64,000 bases of DNA from Cylicocyclus nassatus (lineage: Eukaryota; Nematoda; Chromadorea; Rhabditida; Strongylidae): contig CATQJL010000112.1 of the NCBI GenBank assembly GCA_958299035.1, positions 88,492,636-88,556,635 of the forward strand, written 5' to 3'. Position numbers and translations under genes: made by a program. Positions 21,916 through 32,429 of the stretch are shown here, piece after piece (within the stretch, counting starts at the first letter, position 1; the number at the start of each line of letters is the position of its first letter). The notes beneath the pieces are model-generated. The model made no database searches. It had not been told where the DNA came from and saw only the letters and a program-made list of their open reading frames with translations.

Positions 21916-23658
21916 TCACAGCTCACATAACGACATGAATGGCAGAAATTCATTTGTAATAACTAAACACTCATTTCTGTTATTCATTTGCGGGTTCCTA
22001 TGAGAGATCCAGAAAGCTTCGAGAGCTTTCCGTGCAGAGATATCCGGTTCGTATGCCAAAATGGAGCATTTGATTAGATAGTCATTGTCACCGTGATCGT
22101 TGTGCTTGTGCCTTCCGAGAGGTGACGTCAGACTACCTTTTCTCTTACTGGCTAGATGTTCCTTCATTCTCACACCAAGTGCTCTTCCGGATTCTCCAAT
22201 GTAGGTGGCGCCGCATGTCAAGCAATCAATCTGATATACTACATCTGTTTTAGCGCAGTCACCGACATTGTTATACGGACAAATAGTGCATTCTTTCGAA
22301 ATGCAGTATTTGTCGTAAAGCCTATTTCGCACAAGTCGTTTCCTGATGTCATCGCCTGGGATGTTCACGAGAATGATATCATCGCATAACTGTGATCGCT
22401 TTATGCTATGCTGTACGGCAGCACTGACTTGCTCGGAGATGTAAGGTAAACAAAGTGGTATATTATTACTGTGCTGGGCATCGTCTTTCCTAATTCTACC
22501 ATGCAATCTGTGCACTTGGCATCCGTTATTCTTAGCGATGCTCAAAGCCATAGCTCGTGACTCTGTTCTCTCTTCATCTCCTGTACAAACTTGTGTTGCG
22601 GTTTTAAATATGTTTCGTATAACAGCATGTTTAACAGCAGATGGATGTGAAGAACGAGCATGTAGTAAGATATTTTTGCAGCTCTTCTTTCGATACCATT
22701 TCACAATCGCATCACAGCCAGACAATTTAAATTTCACGTTTCGGTAAGGCAGCCAACCATCCGTCGGTTGTTCTCGCGTAAATCTTATGTATTGACACTG
22801 CTGATTCAGTAATCGAAAGCATTCGTCCATTTCGGACTGCATGGATGTTATGAGACAGCGGTCATCGATATATCTGCAATACATAAGAGGCTGTCGTAAC
22901 AACACCGGGTTCTCGATTCTACTCATAAAACATATCGCAAGCGTTGGCGCAAGTCTTTGTCCCATCGCGAGACCTCTCAGTTGGGTGAAGTAAGTTCCTG
23001 ATTATCTAAAGATGGAACAACTCAAACATTCTTTGATCAGGGTCATGAGATGACTCTTACTCAGCCAAAAGGTGTCGATATTCTTTTCTTCACTATCCAG
23101 CATTTCTGATAACGCTTGTAGAGCATTGTCATTTTGAACACTGGTATACAATGATACCACATCAAATGACTCAGCTACGGAATTGTCGTCAAACTGAGCG
23201 TTCCGTAAGCGTTCAAAGTGGTTAGTGTTGGACAAGTGGGACGGTACTCTTGCCAGTAGCTGATTAACAATTTTGTTCAAGAACCATGATGTTCTATCGG
23301 TTGGCCCGCCGACACAACTGATGATCGGTCTTATTTTGAATTGTCCTGCTGTCATCAAGCGGGTATCATCAGTCTCATCAAACTTGTGGGTTTTGATGAG
23401 GCTATAGAAAACGGGGCAACTTGGCGTGTCCAACTTTAGTCTGCTAAGAAAGCTCTCCTCAAAGCCGGCGGATTTCCCTACTGCCATCCATACATGATTG
23501 AGCTGTTTATATTGCGCATGAAATTCCTTTTCGGTGACGCGGCGGTAGACTGTTGCATCGCTAAGGTGAAGTTGTGTGATTTCGCGATCTAAGTCTCGTG
23601 GTATACCTAACCACAAATTCTCCACCTTTGTCACTGACGGATATGCGCACAGCCTCAC
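21916..23658 (-). pseudogene. PLE reverse transcriptase with C-terminal GIY-YIG endonuclease, one nonsense codon
   Basis: Both parts lie in the same frame, interrupted by a single TAA at 23002-23004. The first part contains RT blocks such as KIRPIISCVGGPTDR and the catalytic segment FDVVSLYTSV. After the stop come LRGLAMGQRLAP and the second catalytic box RYIDDRCLI (residues 32-35 of the 349-residue downstream ORF). The C-terminal GIY-YIG nuclease starts VVYQIDCLTC (about 242), with ATYIGESGRALGVR (253-266), H270 and a probable catalytic E316. A cysteine cluster (CISKECTICPYNNVGDC, 221-237) precedes it, as in EN-plus PLEs. Role: target-primed reverse transcription with the nuclease nicking DNA. 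Apart from the stop, this part is well preserved. Confidence 0.9.
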
Positions 23659-24599
23659 TTGCTATCAAATCACGCAGCTCTTTGTAACCAAGTCTTTGTG
23701 AGTGAGCCAAGTTGACGTGATGTTGCCTTTTGACCCGAGTGTTAGCGGATAAAACGCCAGACAACAATATTCTAAACTTGACATCGACCTCAGATGTTGG
23801 TTGAGGCTCTCTATAGAATAGACCTGGGAATGGTATAGAGGGAAGCGTTGGTCTCAGCCTTGATGCTCTTTCAACAACCTCTGGATCTCTGCTCTTATCA
23901 ACTTTGGTCTTAACTCTAAGTTGGTCTCGGAGTCTGTGAAGGCAGGCCACGACCTTACGAAAAACAGACCCGTTAACGTTCTGACTGATAGAGAATGATG
24001 GACCCAAACTAAGGAACTCACGCGCGCTATCAGAAATTTGAGTGTTGCCATTACTGTGACTCTTGCCGTTCGATCAGGCGTTTCAGTTGGAGCTATGTCA
24101 GTTTCACAGCGGTTTTGCTTAGGTGAGTTGCATCCATTTAGAGTTTTACAAGCGGCACCAACGAGTTTGTAGTACTTGGCCTGGAGGGAGATTTAGCGTT
24201 AGATCGAACAGAATCACAGATCGATCGAGAGCCGTTCTCAATCCTCCTCCAAGTCGGATTGTCTAGAAGACGTCGACACGCCTGTTCTTTAGTGTTACAT
24301 CTCAACAGACACGAATGTAATGTATGTTGCTTCTTTTTGATAACGACTTCGAGGATCCGTCTGTAGGTGTTCTTAATCTTCGGGTGATCTTCGGGTAGGC
24401 AACATAATGAACCAATCTTCTTGTTTGAGATGAACCGAGGAACAATGTCGTCCGTCTTGCACCGCTTCAAGAAAGTCAATGCTTGGCGCGTCGCAACCAC
24501 ATTTTGGCGAAGCGACAATGCTTCCCGTACAAGAGGACAGTGTTGTGGCGGAACATCTGTCAGTAACTTGAATGTCCTCTTTTCTTTGAACCTCGGCAT
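23561..24599 (-). pseudogene. PLE N-terminal region, frameshifted
   Basis: Upstream part of the PLE polyprotein. It starts MPRFKEKRTFKLL at 24599, directly in the 5' pseudo-LTR. The first frame runs to 24138. The continuing sequence (about 24051-24007 and 24007-23600, with FSISQNVNGSVFRKVV and LRDLIASEAVRISVSDKGG) lies in other frames, so at least two frameshifts separate it from the RT ORF. The last block (SVSDKGG) corresponds to the conserved N-terminal motif of PLE RTs. The basic, cysteine-containing N terminus has no recognised domain. Confidence 0.75.
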
Positions 24600-24670
24600 T
24601 ACAATGATGTAGTTCTATTTGTTGTTAATTGTGCCAGCACGAGGTTTCGGCGAAGCTTTCTTAGTAGAGC

Positions 24671-24707
24671 GGCCTATTGTTTTGAGCAATCCTCGTCTTC
24701 AGAAGAC
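24671..24707 (-). ncRNA. degenerate hammerhead in the 5' PLE pseudo-LTR
   Basis: Homologous to the motif at 21660-21696. The core GAAAC is changed to AAAAC, the cleavage triplet is AAU, and the 5' strand of stem I no longer pairs. CUGAAGA and stem II remain. It is expected to be inactive. Confidence 0.7.
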
Positions 24708-25065
24708 TAAAGTGGCGCGCGTTTAATGACGAAAAGCTCTCGAAGCCTTCTGGATCTCTCATAGGAACCCGCAAATGAATAACAGAAATGAGTGTTTAGC
24801 CATAACAAATGAATTTCTGCCATTCATCCCGTTATGTGAGCTGTGACAGAGTAGTGCAATCGATTGACTTGTATGGCTAATTTGCACTACTAATTCGGAG
24901 AAGGCGGTCGCACACCACCATCGGTGCGATAGCGGTGGACCACGGTCAGTTTGTCATCCCATTTGATTTTCACTAGTGAATCCATAGGGAGGATCGAAAA
25001 ACTGGCCAGGGTTGACAAGGCGTTTGGTGGGACAAACATAAGATCATTAATCGCGCGCCACTTTA

Positions 25066-25102
25066 GGCCTCTGAAGACGAAGATTGCTCGAAACGTTGGG
25101 CC
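25066..25102 (+). ncRNA. hammerhead ribozyme motif in the inverted PLE terminal copy
   Basis: Plus-strand reading: stem I GGCCU/GGGCC (one G-U pair), core CUGAAGA, stem II weakened by one change (GAA versus GAG), core GAA, AC/GU stem III, cleavage triplet GUU (cut after 25097). The core is intact. It is antisense to the PLE coding strand. Confidence 0.75.
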
Positions 25103-25163
25103 GCTCTACTAATAAAGCTTCGCCGAAACCTCGTGCTGGCACAACTAACAAATAGAACTACAT

Positions 25164-25455
25164 AAGAGTTCAGAGGATTTTTACTAGAATTGTGATGAGG
25201 AGATGTACCCGCGATTGTACCGCTTTGAGCTATTGATCGCTTGAAAAAGCTGGGACTTGAATCTCTTGTTAGCAGAAGAGCCAAATCTGACCACTTGTTT
25301 TGCTTCAAAGTTCTGAAACGTGAAGTCAAGTTGAACCCCAGCGATTACTGGATCTTTATGCCTGCTTCCGATAGACACAGTGGTTTCAATTTGCATTACC
25401 CCGAAAGTTGAGGGGAAACATGCCAACCTGCCATTCAACTATATATTTTTTGTCG
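25164..25455 (+). pseudogene. LINE RT fragment, part 2 (C terminus)
   Basis: Continuation of the LINE at 20897-21557 across the PLE. The duplicated target resumes the peptide VQRIFTRIVMRRCTRDC and, after a frameshift, reads RLKKLGLESLVSRRAKSD. This matches the usual LINE C terminus (YxxRLxxLxLxSLxxRR). It ends near 25455. Confidence 0.75.
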
Positions 25456-26250
25456 GGGAGCTAGATGGTTGCGGTGCACTCAACTCGCGAAGTTTTAAGT
25501 GCTGACAACTGCATTTAGAAGGACACTGAGAAAAACTGACATTTGCTAATTACTGAACAATTCTTGTGACTTGTTCCTGATCTGTTTTCAATACAGGTCT
25601 GCTTGCTTCTGGTCATTTCTTGCGCAACCCAGCTTGTCGACTCATGTGTTTCGGACTTTGCTTTCCCCACTTCGCTTTTACGACAGCTGCTTTCGTGAAT
25701 CCCTTTCCCACAACGTCAGTTTATGATTTCATGTTTTTTTCGATTTGTCGTGTTCGCTGTTCGTCGTGTTCGTTTCTCGGTTTATCGTGTTTACTAACCA
25801 TGCTTTGCTGGTTTGTCACCCACTATCGGATGAGCAACAGCACTGCGCCTTGGGACCGTAGACAGCTGCGTTTCATGCATGGCTTTCCCAAAATAAGGCA
25901 GGTGTATCCAAGCGTCGGTGGTGTCAGGTTGGTGGATACCTGGCAGGAACCAATCGCAGACGTTTTGGACAGCTCGGAAAATTGGCAGTGGCACTCTTCA
26001 ATGCCAATCACCTGACCTCCCTTGACCAAATAAAAATTTTTTCTTTCTAAACACCTAGGCCCTTATTCACTGTTTGTTCTGCTGAAGGGTGACAGGCTTT
26101 TTCTTTACTCACACAGGCTTTAACATACGTTTACGCGTATGAGATAAAGATAATAATTTTTTGTATTTTTCTTTTGGCAACGTTGCAAAACTTACACCAA
26201 ATTTGTTGGCTCAATATTGCCTGACGGTTTTGAACGAAATGGGTTCACCG
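25456..26250. other. unassigned; possible LINE 3' tail
   Basis: No domain or RNA gene is recognised. The plus-strand ORF at 25620-26015 has no known motif. An AATAAA followed by a T-rich run at about 26028-26045 could be the end of a transcript, possibly of the LINE. Local GTTCGTCGTGTTCG repeats occur near 25750-25790. Confidence 0.3.
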
Positions 26251-26253
26251 TTA

Positions 26254-27669
26254 GGCTGCGTTCATACTGATTCCCATGTTCTGGAACTGTTCCCGCACAG
26301 TTCTCGCACTGTGCTGAAACTGTGCGGGAACTGTGCGGGAACAGTTCCAGAACTGTGCTGCATGCGCTGCAGCCGCTCCGCACCGTTTTGAACGGCGGGA
26401 GTTGGAGAATTTTGACCGTTCTCAACGGTTTTTCTTCCAGATTTCGCTCATTTTGGCCTTAATTCTCCACCCCGCTTCCCTTCTTGATCAGCAGCACTGC
26501 GAACTCGAAGCGGGGTTGAAGAATGAGCGCTTTTCTGCGCCGTGTATTCGGAAAGATGGGCTATCGTGCGATTGTTCATTCTGTCTTCTTGTTTTTTGCT
26601 CAAAACTACTTCATTTGTTCCAGGAAGCGGCTGCCCAGTTTCCATAGCCATCTGCCACAAATTAGGGAGTAGGAGAAATCCTGAAATTGCATGAGTTGGG
26701 ACTTGTCTCTTGTTTTTCATGATTTTGGGCGTTCTTAGCCTTGTTCGTTTTTCCATGTCGTTGCTTCTCCGTTCTTTCTTCTACCCCGCTTCTCCTAGTG
26801 ATGAGAAAAGCTGTGAATTTGAAGCGGGGTTGAGGATTGAACGCTGTTCTGCTCCATGTATCCGGGAATATGGGCCTTCGTGCGCTCGTCCATTCTCTCA
26901 TCGCTATTTTTGTTCAGACCTACTTCATGTGTTCTAGAGACTTGTCTATTTCAATTTTAATACGATGCGAGACTAAGCAGCGACTTGTTAGTACACATGA
27001 ATAGGTCTGAACAAAAATAGCGATGAGAGAATGGACGAGCGCACGAAGGCCCATATTCCCGGATACATGGAGCAGAACAGCGTTCAATCCTCAACCCCGC
27101 TTCAAATTCACAGCTTTTCTCATCACTAGGAGAAGCGGGGTAGAAGAAAGAACGGAGAAGCAACGACATGGAAAAACGAACAAGGCAAGAACGCCCAAAA
27201 TCATGAAAAACAAGAGACAAGTCCCAACTCATGCAATTTCAGGATTTCTCCTACTCCCTAATTTGTGGCAGATGGCTATGGAAACTGGGCAGCCGCTTCC
27301 TGGAACAAATGAAGTAGTTTTGAGCAAAAAACAAGAAGACAGAATGAACAAACGCACGATAGCCCATCTTTCCAAATACAAGGCGCAGAAAAGCGCTCAT
27401 TCTTCAGCCCCGCTTCAAGTTCGCAGTGCTGCTGACCAAGAAGGGAAGCGGGGTGGAGAATTAAGGCCAAAATGAGCGAAATCTGGAAGAAAAACCGTTG
27501 AGAACGGTCGAAATTCTCCAACTCCCGCCGTTCAAAACGGTGCGGGGCGGCTGCAGCACATGCAGCACAGTTCTGGAACTGTTCCCGCACAGTTCCCGCA
27601 CAGTTTCAGCACAGTGCGAGAACTGTGCGGGAACAGTTCCAGAACATGGGAATCAGCATGAACGCAGCC
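26254..27669. mobile_element. Harbinger-like foldback element, 1.4 kb
   Basis: Termini GGCTGCGTTCATACTGATTC and inverse GGCTGCGTTCATGCTGATTC, flanked by the 3-bp duplication TTA (26251-26253, 27670-27672). The arms are about 690 bp and match nearly perfectly, around a spacer of about 50 bp at 26943-26992. The GG...GTTC ends and the TTA duplication fit the PIF/Harbinger superfamily. Mirror-image ORFs of about 75-150 codons on both strands are products of the palindrome. Internal short palindromes built on GAACTGTGCGGGAAC lie near both ends. Confidence 0.85.
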
Positions 27670-27672
27670 TTA

Positions 27673-29043
27673 GGAATGCACGGAGCAAGACGCATAAAGA
27701 AGAAGAGTTTGACAACAAGGTTTAGAGTGCTTTTTGTTAAAGGAAGATCTTAGATAGGAGCGATGAAACCTTGCGTATATTTGCGAAAACCCAGAAGAGA
27801 ACAACAAAAACAAGCGTATGTCAATTATTGCTATTCCTTTTCTTCGTATCGCTATGCCTATAAGAATGACTCATTTGTCCACCTCGACCACTCAACGGAA
27901 TTCACGCGTATGGTGGTCTTTTGATACGTCATTATTGCTCCATAGTCTTTACACTAGCAAGACCGAGGAAAACATGAGAACTAACTCGTTTAGAGGCGAT
28001 GTTTGGTGGGTGCAGTCATAATTGACACTTTGGACCATTCTCAAGTTTCTAAAAAAGGCGAAGGCATCGAACCGTTGGGGCCGCAAGATTAAATATAAAC
28101 ACCACTTACAAAACCTGTTCGGCACAGAGGTAATTGGAAGACACAACGTGCCCAGGTTTCATGAAAACGGGGCTTGAAAAAATCACCATCATCTTAGCAG
28201 AAAAAAGTTTATTGGAGGCTCCCCTGTAATCTCGAGGGCATATTGTGTGTTTCAGAAGTTTGACCTTCACTTGCGTAAGAAATAATGAAAAACCCTATGC
28301 TGCCCATTCTATGAAGGCCGTAAACAACACTATGTTCTGAAAAAGTAGAATGATGTGCATATGTGCAAAGATCAACCCACCATCGCTCTACGTACCAAAG
28401 CATGAAGCTTTTCGATGGCTATCATACTTTGACCTTGATCTTATAGCGAACTAGCTGATCTGTCCGGCCCAGCCCGGGAATGATCACTGATCGGGAATGA
28501 AGATAAGGTATTCGGTGGCATTGTAGAAACTGTGTAAAGAACAAAAACAAAATGTGAACACTTATTAGTCGGTAGCATATCTCTCTTTCTCCAAATCAAG
28601 TTCAGCATGCAAAACCTAAGCAAGCAGCGCGAGTTAGTTGATAGCAGCGCTCATTGTTTTTATGAGGATCATTTTTTGTGACACTTTGCTGCTAACCGGC
28701 TACTTCATCTTCATTCACTGCTTGCCGTCAATTTTTGTGGAGTCGGCAGTATTTTGCACTCGCGCACTTTCCTGGTCCCAGGGATCAACTATAGCGAATG
28801 TAAGTGAGTTGTCGCTTGTCTTGTCTTTGTTTCAAAGAGTGAATACTTTATAACCTTTTCTCCACTTTGTGCATGACATAGAATTAACGCTCCCTGTCTT
28901 ATGAGATAATCGTTTGACTGTTTTTACAGTCGTTTGACTATTCACTACAAAATTCAAAGCCTTCACTTTTATGGACGCTGTTTTGGCGAACAAAAGTATG
29001 ACGAATATTGATTGGCTCACACTGACATCACAACAGTTCTTTT
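27673..29043. other. unassigned, apparently low-copy DNA
   Basis: No repeats with paired ends and no recognised protein. On the minus strand, a segment reading PVFMKPGHVVSSNYLCAEQ (about 28125-28180) is followed by possible splice donors, but the acceptor is weak and there is no second exon to support it, so no gene is called. Confidence 0.3.
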
Positions 29044-29400
29044 AAAGGCAGCGCCCAGGCAGATCTGGACCTATGGGGATTTTACGTGGAAAGTAATTTT
29101 GGGGCCCTAACTAAGGCACTGCCCAAGCGACAGCACAGGTAAATCACTAACGGCAGAGGTATGCGCCTTCAAAGTGGACCTCAGGAACTGTTAGCATGGA
29201 TCCATGGCAGTTTCGCCCGAGGACCCAGCTTTGCGCCATGAATCCATGCGAAGTACGATCCCGGGGTCCAGTTCCGAGGAGAATATCTCAGCCGTTAGAG
29301 CACTATCTGAGCTGCCGGCTGGGCAGTGGCTTAGTTAGAGCCCCAAAACTACTATCCACGTGAGATCCCCATGTGTCCAGACTTGCCTGAACGCTGCCTT
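29044..29400. mobile_element. AAAGGCAGCG-ended MITE, 357 bp
   Basis: Left AAAGGCAGCGCCCAGGCAGA, right inverse AAGGCAGCGTTCAGGCAAGT. Arms pair through about 80 bp (GGGGATTTTACGTGG / inverse). Relatives: 37189-37591 and 47321-47787. Confidence 0.72.
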
Positions 29401-30084
29401 CAATGCGTTATAGCCACTCGCACCATAAAGTCAATGTATTTTGCAAAAGACATGAAAGTAGAACCTACATTTCCAAACGCTTTTCACCCTGCTTTGATGA
29501 CAGAGATTTAGAATGAAACATACTGCTCTTGCTACATGATTCGATGAAAGTGATATGACAGAGCCGCTTCATTTCTCTACTTAGGTTGCAAATAATCAAT
29601 AAATCGATAGAAGGACCCAATGAATCGCCGCAAAAAGTAGCCTATCTTCTGCGCCTGGCCTCATTTATAGGGGAGCAAATTTCAGCCTCATCGGTTCACA
29701 AACAAAGGAGTCTATAAGCCACATACTTACATACTAACAAATTTACAGAGATTGAGTTTTATTTATATATAGATTTTTGAGAAATACTGACTCATTGCAT
29801 CTACGTGGCACAATCAGTAAAAGTCCTTGGAATCAAATTATGTGTTATGCATAAAACAATAAACCCGCGTTTTGATGAGAGCCATGATTTGCATTATTTT
29901 TGATAAGCATGTCTTGCTCAAAAGTGCCAAATGATTGCGAAAGAGTGAAAGTTAAGAATGCTTCTGCTTTCAAAACAACAACTGGATTGAGATATAGCAA
30001 TTAAACAATTATGTTTGATATCAAATGAGAATGACAAATAAAGGTGAATGACTCTTTGGATATGTGTGTGTCTGTATGTTTGGA
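29401..30084. other. unassigned
   Basis: AT-rich with no recognisable gene, RNA or inverted repeat. Confidence 0.3.
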
Positions 30085-30205
30085 CCTGTGGCGTACCCAG
30101 GATTTCTGTTCGGAAGAAAATTTTCTGATGAAAGTGGTGGCCTCAGCCACGCACCCGAAAAAAATTTTTGTAAGGCTAGATTGGATTTTAAAAAATTTTA
30201 TAAAT
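30085..30205. mobile_element. CAGTGGCGTACC-family fragment
   Basis: It starts TGTGGCGTACCCAGGATTTC and continues with the GTGGCCTCAGCCACGCACC hairpin and the AAAATTTTTGTAAGGCTA core shared with 2236-2541 and 16146-16622. The other end is replaced by the RTE 3' tail. Confidence 0.65.
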
Positions 30206-30211
30206 ACTTAC

Positions 30212-31108
30212 TTACTTACTTAGATACTTAGATGACTCGTCTTCACGTGGCGTGCGGACCCCAGCGCAAAAGTTTCCATTGTGCCTGTCCCTCGCTTCAG
30301 ACATCCACGTTCTTCTTGGTTGCCGTCGGTGGCTGCGTCCACAAGTTCCAGGTGCGATAATCGTATCCAGCTGATTTCTCAACTGGTCCATCCGTTCCAC
30401 GAACACGTCTACTCATCTTCTTGGTGATCTTCCTCGAGAACGTTTGGCTCGCTAGGAATCCACTTAGATATTCTTAGTGTCCATCTGTCGTCTATTCTTC
30501 TATGTAATCTGTCCATCGATGCTTCGCTTTCGCAACGTATTCCGCTGGGTCGCAAAGACGGGACATTCTTTTCATATCCGTACTGCGAAGTCAGACAAGA
30601 TTTTGCTTGTATCAGGTCATCTTCAGAAGACTGCGCTCGAGCGCTCTGTAGGTGGTCTGTAAAGCTTTCGACGTAGCTACAGTGTCAGTCCAAATCTCAG
30701 CTGCATAACAGAGCGCCGGGAGAACGATTGAGTCGAACATTTGGGCACGAAGTTCCGGGTCCGTCAGTTGGTCGGTGGCTTCCTTCAGAGGCCCGAAGGC
30801 GGCAGAGGCTGCTGTTCTTCTCCCTCTACCCTCAAGTCCTTTTCCATGTCCATCGAACGTCCAAGATACATGTGGGAAGATGTCTCCGTGATAGGGATAT
30901 CTTCCAATTCCATTTCTGCACCTTCGCAAAGAGCGTTCTTCTTGAAGTGAGTCTTCTTCCGATTTATTCGCAGCCCTATCTTCTTCCCTACTTCGTTTAG
31001 TTCCTTCACCATCGTCTCTGCTTTAGTGAAACTGCTCGGAAAGAGAACGGTGGTGTCCGCAAAACGAAAGTTTGACAGAAATCTCCCATCAACTCGTATG
31101 CATCTCTC
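30212..31108 (-). pseudogene. RTE RT catalytic box, thumb and C terminus
   Basis: The fragment resumes after the foldback with IRVDGRFLSNFRFADTTVLF. The catalytic FADD is changed to FADT, which removes an essential aspartate. It continues with ELNEVGKKIGLRINRKKTHF and YLGRSMDMEKDL, then a frameshifted segment (KEATDQLTDPELRAQMFDS, ALCYAAEIWTDT), and ends with the C-terminal basic domain (FVERMDQLRNQLDTI). Several frameshifts. Confidence 0.85.
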
Positions 31109-31111
31109 GTG

Positions 31112-31950
31112 GCGCCGTGGCGTTATACTACAAAGCCTCGTTGCCAAAGCCCGCCGCTATAGTCGACACGCGCGCCGCGCTGGCGTACGGTATTCCTTGC
31201 ACCGGTGAGCGTGATCCATGAGGCAATGGCGCGACCGCAGCCTCGCCTGCTTGCTCCTGTCGCGACGTCGGCGATGTCGCGATCATGAATAGTTGCGTGA
31301 GAACACTCAGAAAAAAATGCTCTTTCAGATTTCGAAGTGCGTATCGTCTCCTCTCGTGATAAGGTGTAAAATCAAAAAAAACTTGTTCGTTTTCTTTTTT
31401 TTGTCTGATTCTTCGTTTTTATATAAAAACAAAAGATTATTCAAAAAATTCTTCTTTTGTTCGGAGGTTGCTGAGTCCAGAGGTCATCATCGCCGAGGAT
31501 AAGTAATCTCAACTTGCAGTTTAGGCCACAGGTCACAGCTTGTACAATTAAACAGGTATATTATGGCAAAAACAAATGGAACGAAAAAAAATTAGAAGAA
31601 ACTATGGAGTTTTGGAGTCAAACGAGTCTTCTGTTTTTATTTGGAAATGAAACGAACATAAATGATGAAAAAAGAAAACTAACAGTGTTTTTGAATTTTA
31701 CACCTTATCGCGGTGCGACGGACGATACCTCACGTTAAGATCTGTACAGCAACTCTTTCTGAATGTCTTCAGGTAAGTTTTTATTGAATTCGCGGCATCG
31801 TGCGCGACCAGCGAGGCCACGGTCGCATGATTGCCTCGTAGCTCACGCTCATCGGTGCAAAATGAGTGCGGAATAGCGTAAGCCACCTTGCCGCGCGTGC
31901 CCACTATGGCGGTTAGCTTTAGCGGCGAGGTCTGTAATATGACGCACGCC
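31112..31950. mobile_element. foldback insertion inside the RTE RT
   Basis: Interrupts the reading between WEERG (about 31955) and IRVDG (about 31105). The left arm GGCGTTATACTACAAAGCCT pairs with the right-arm inverse CGTCATATTACAGACCTCGC, and arms of about 150 bp continue through GTGAGCGTGATCCATGAGGC and its diverged inverse. The interior, 31270-31800, is AT-rich with no gene. The target duplication is not clear. Confidence 0.7.
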
Positions 31951-32429
31951 CTCCCTCTCTCTTCCCAGTCTAGTAACTTCATCACCCACTGCAAGGCCGC
32001 GGTGAACAGCTTCGGCGAAATAGTGTCGCCTTGTCGGACCCCCTTCCCAATTGGAATGGTTAGGGGGCGATGGAATAGCTGCATTGTTGTTGTACAGTCC
32101 TTGTAGCAGTCGGCTAGTGTCCTCACGTAAGCTGGTTCCACTCCTTGATCGACTAGCGCAGACAGGATGGCATTGGTTTCGACGCTGTCAAAGGCTTTCT
32201 CGTAGTCGACGAAGGTTAGGACGAGAGGCAGTCGGTACTCCCGGCAGACTTCTATGACCCTCGAAACCGTCTGGATGTGGTCCATGCAGCTGAATCCTTT
32301 GCGAAATCCAGCTTGTTCTTGGGGTTGGGCTTCATCCAGTGTCCTAGATATGCGTGCGAGGATAATCTTCGTGAAGAGCTTGTACAGCACACTCACAGGC
32401 ATATTGGACGGTAAGTTCTTCCCGTTCAC
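31950..32429 (-). pseudogene. RTE RT, fingers and palm
   Basis: Reads VSVLYKLFTKIILARISRTL, QEQAGFRKGFSCMDHIQTV, the first catalytic box LVLTFVDYEKAFDSV, and the GVRQGDTISPKLFTAALQW block, ending WEERG at the foldback junction. The upstream frame ends at about 32344, so a frameshift lies in 32344-32430. These motifs and their spacing identify RTE-type RT. Confidence 0.9.

Larger units (their letters stand above)
21558..25163 (-). mobile_element. Penelope-like element (PLE), 3606 bp
   Basis: Retroelement of the Penelope class inserted in the LINE, flanked by the 12-bp duplication AAGAGTTCAGAG (21546-21557, 25164-25175). Coding order on the minus strand: N-terminal domain, RT, GIY-YIG endonuclease. 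A direct repeat (21558-21720 and about 24565-24735) corresponds to the PLE pseudo-LTRs. An additional inverted copy of the 21600-22030 region lies at 24740-25163. Such partial inverted ends are typical of PLEs. Hammerhead motifs lie in each of the three terminal copies, two well-formed and one degenerate. One in-frame stop and a few frameshifts disrupt the ORF, so the copy is young but dead. Confidence 0.9.

Noticed and set aside
26290..26360. Closely spaced GAACTGT/GTGCGGG repeats resembling a CRISPR array
   Set aside because: The units are inverted and overlapping with no unique spacers, and they belong to the ends of a eukaryotic foldback element.
26448..27475. Mirror-image ORFs of 75-150 codons on both strands (RPIFPDTWSRTAFNPQPRF segment)
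   Set aside because: They arise from the near-perfect palindrome of the Harbinger-like foldback. They have no domain, no splice support, and both strands read open.
28125..28180. Possible exon PVFMKPGHVVSSNYLCAEQ on the minus strand
   Set aside because: Weak AAG acceptor, ambiguous donor and no second exon to support it.
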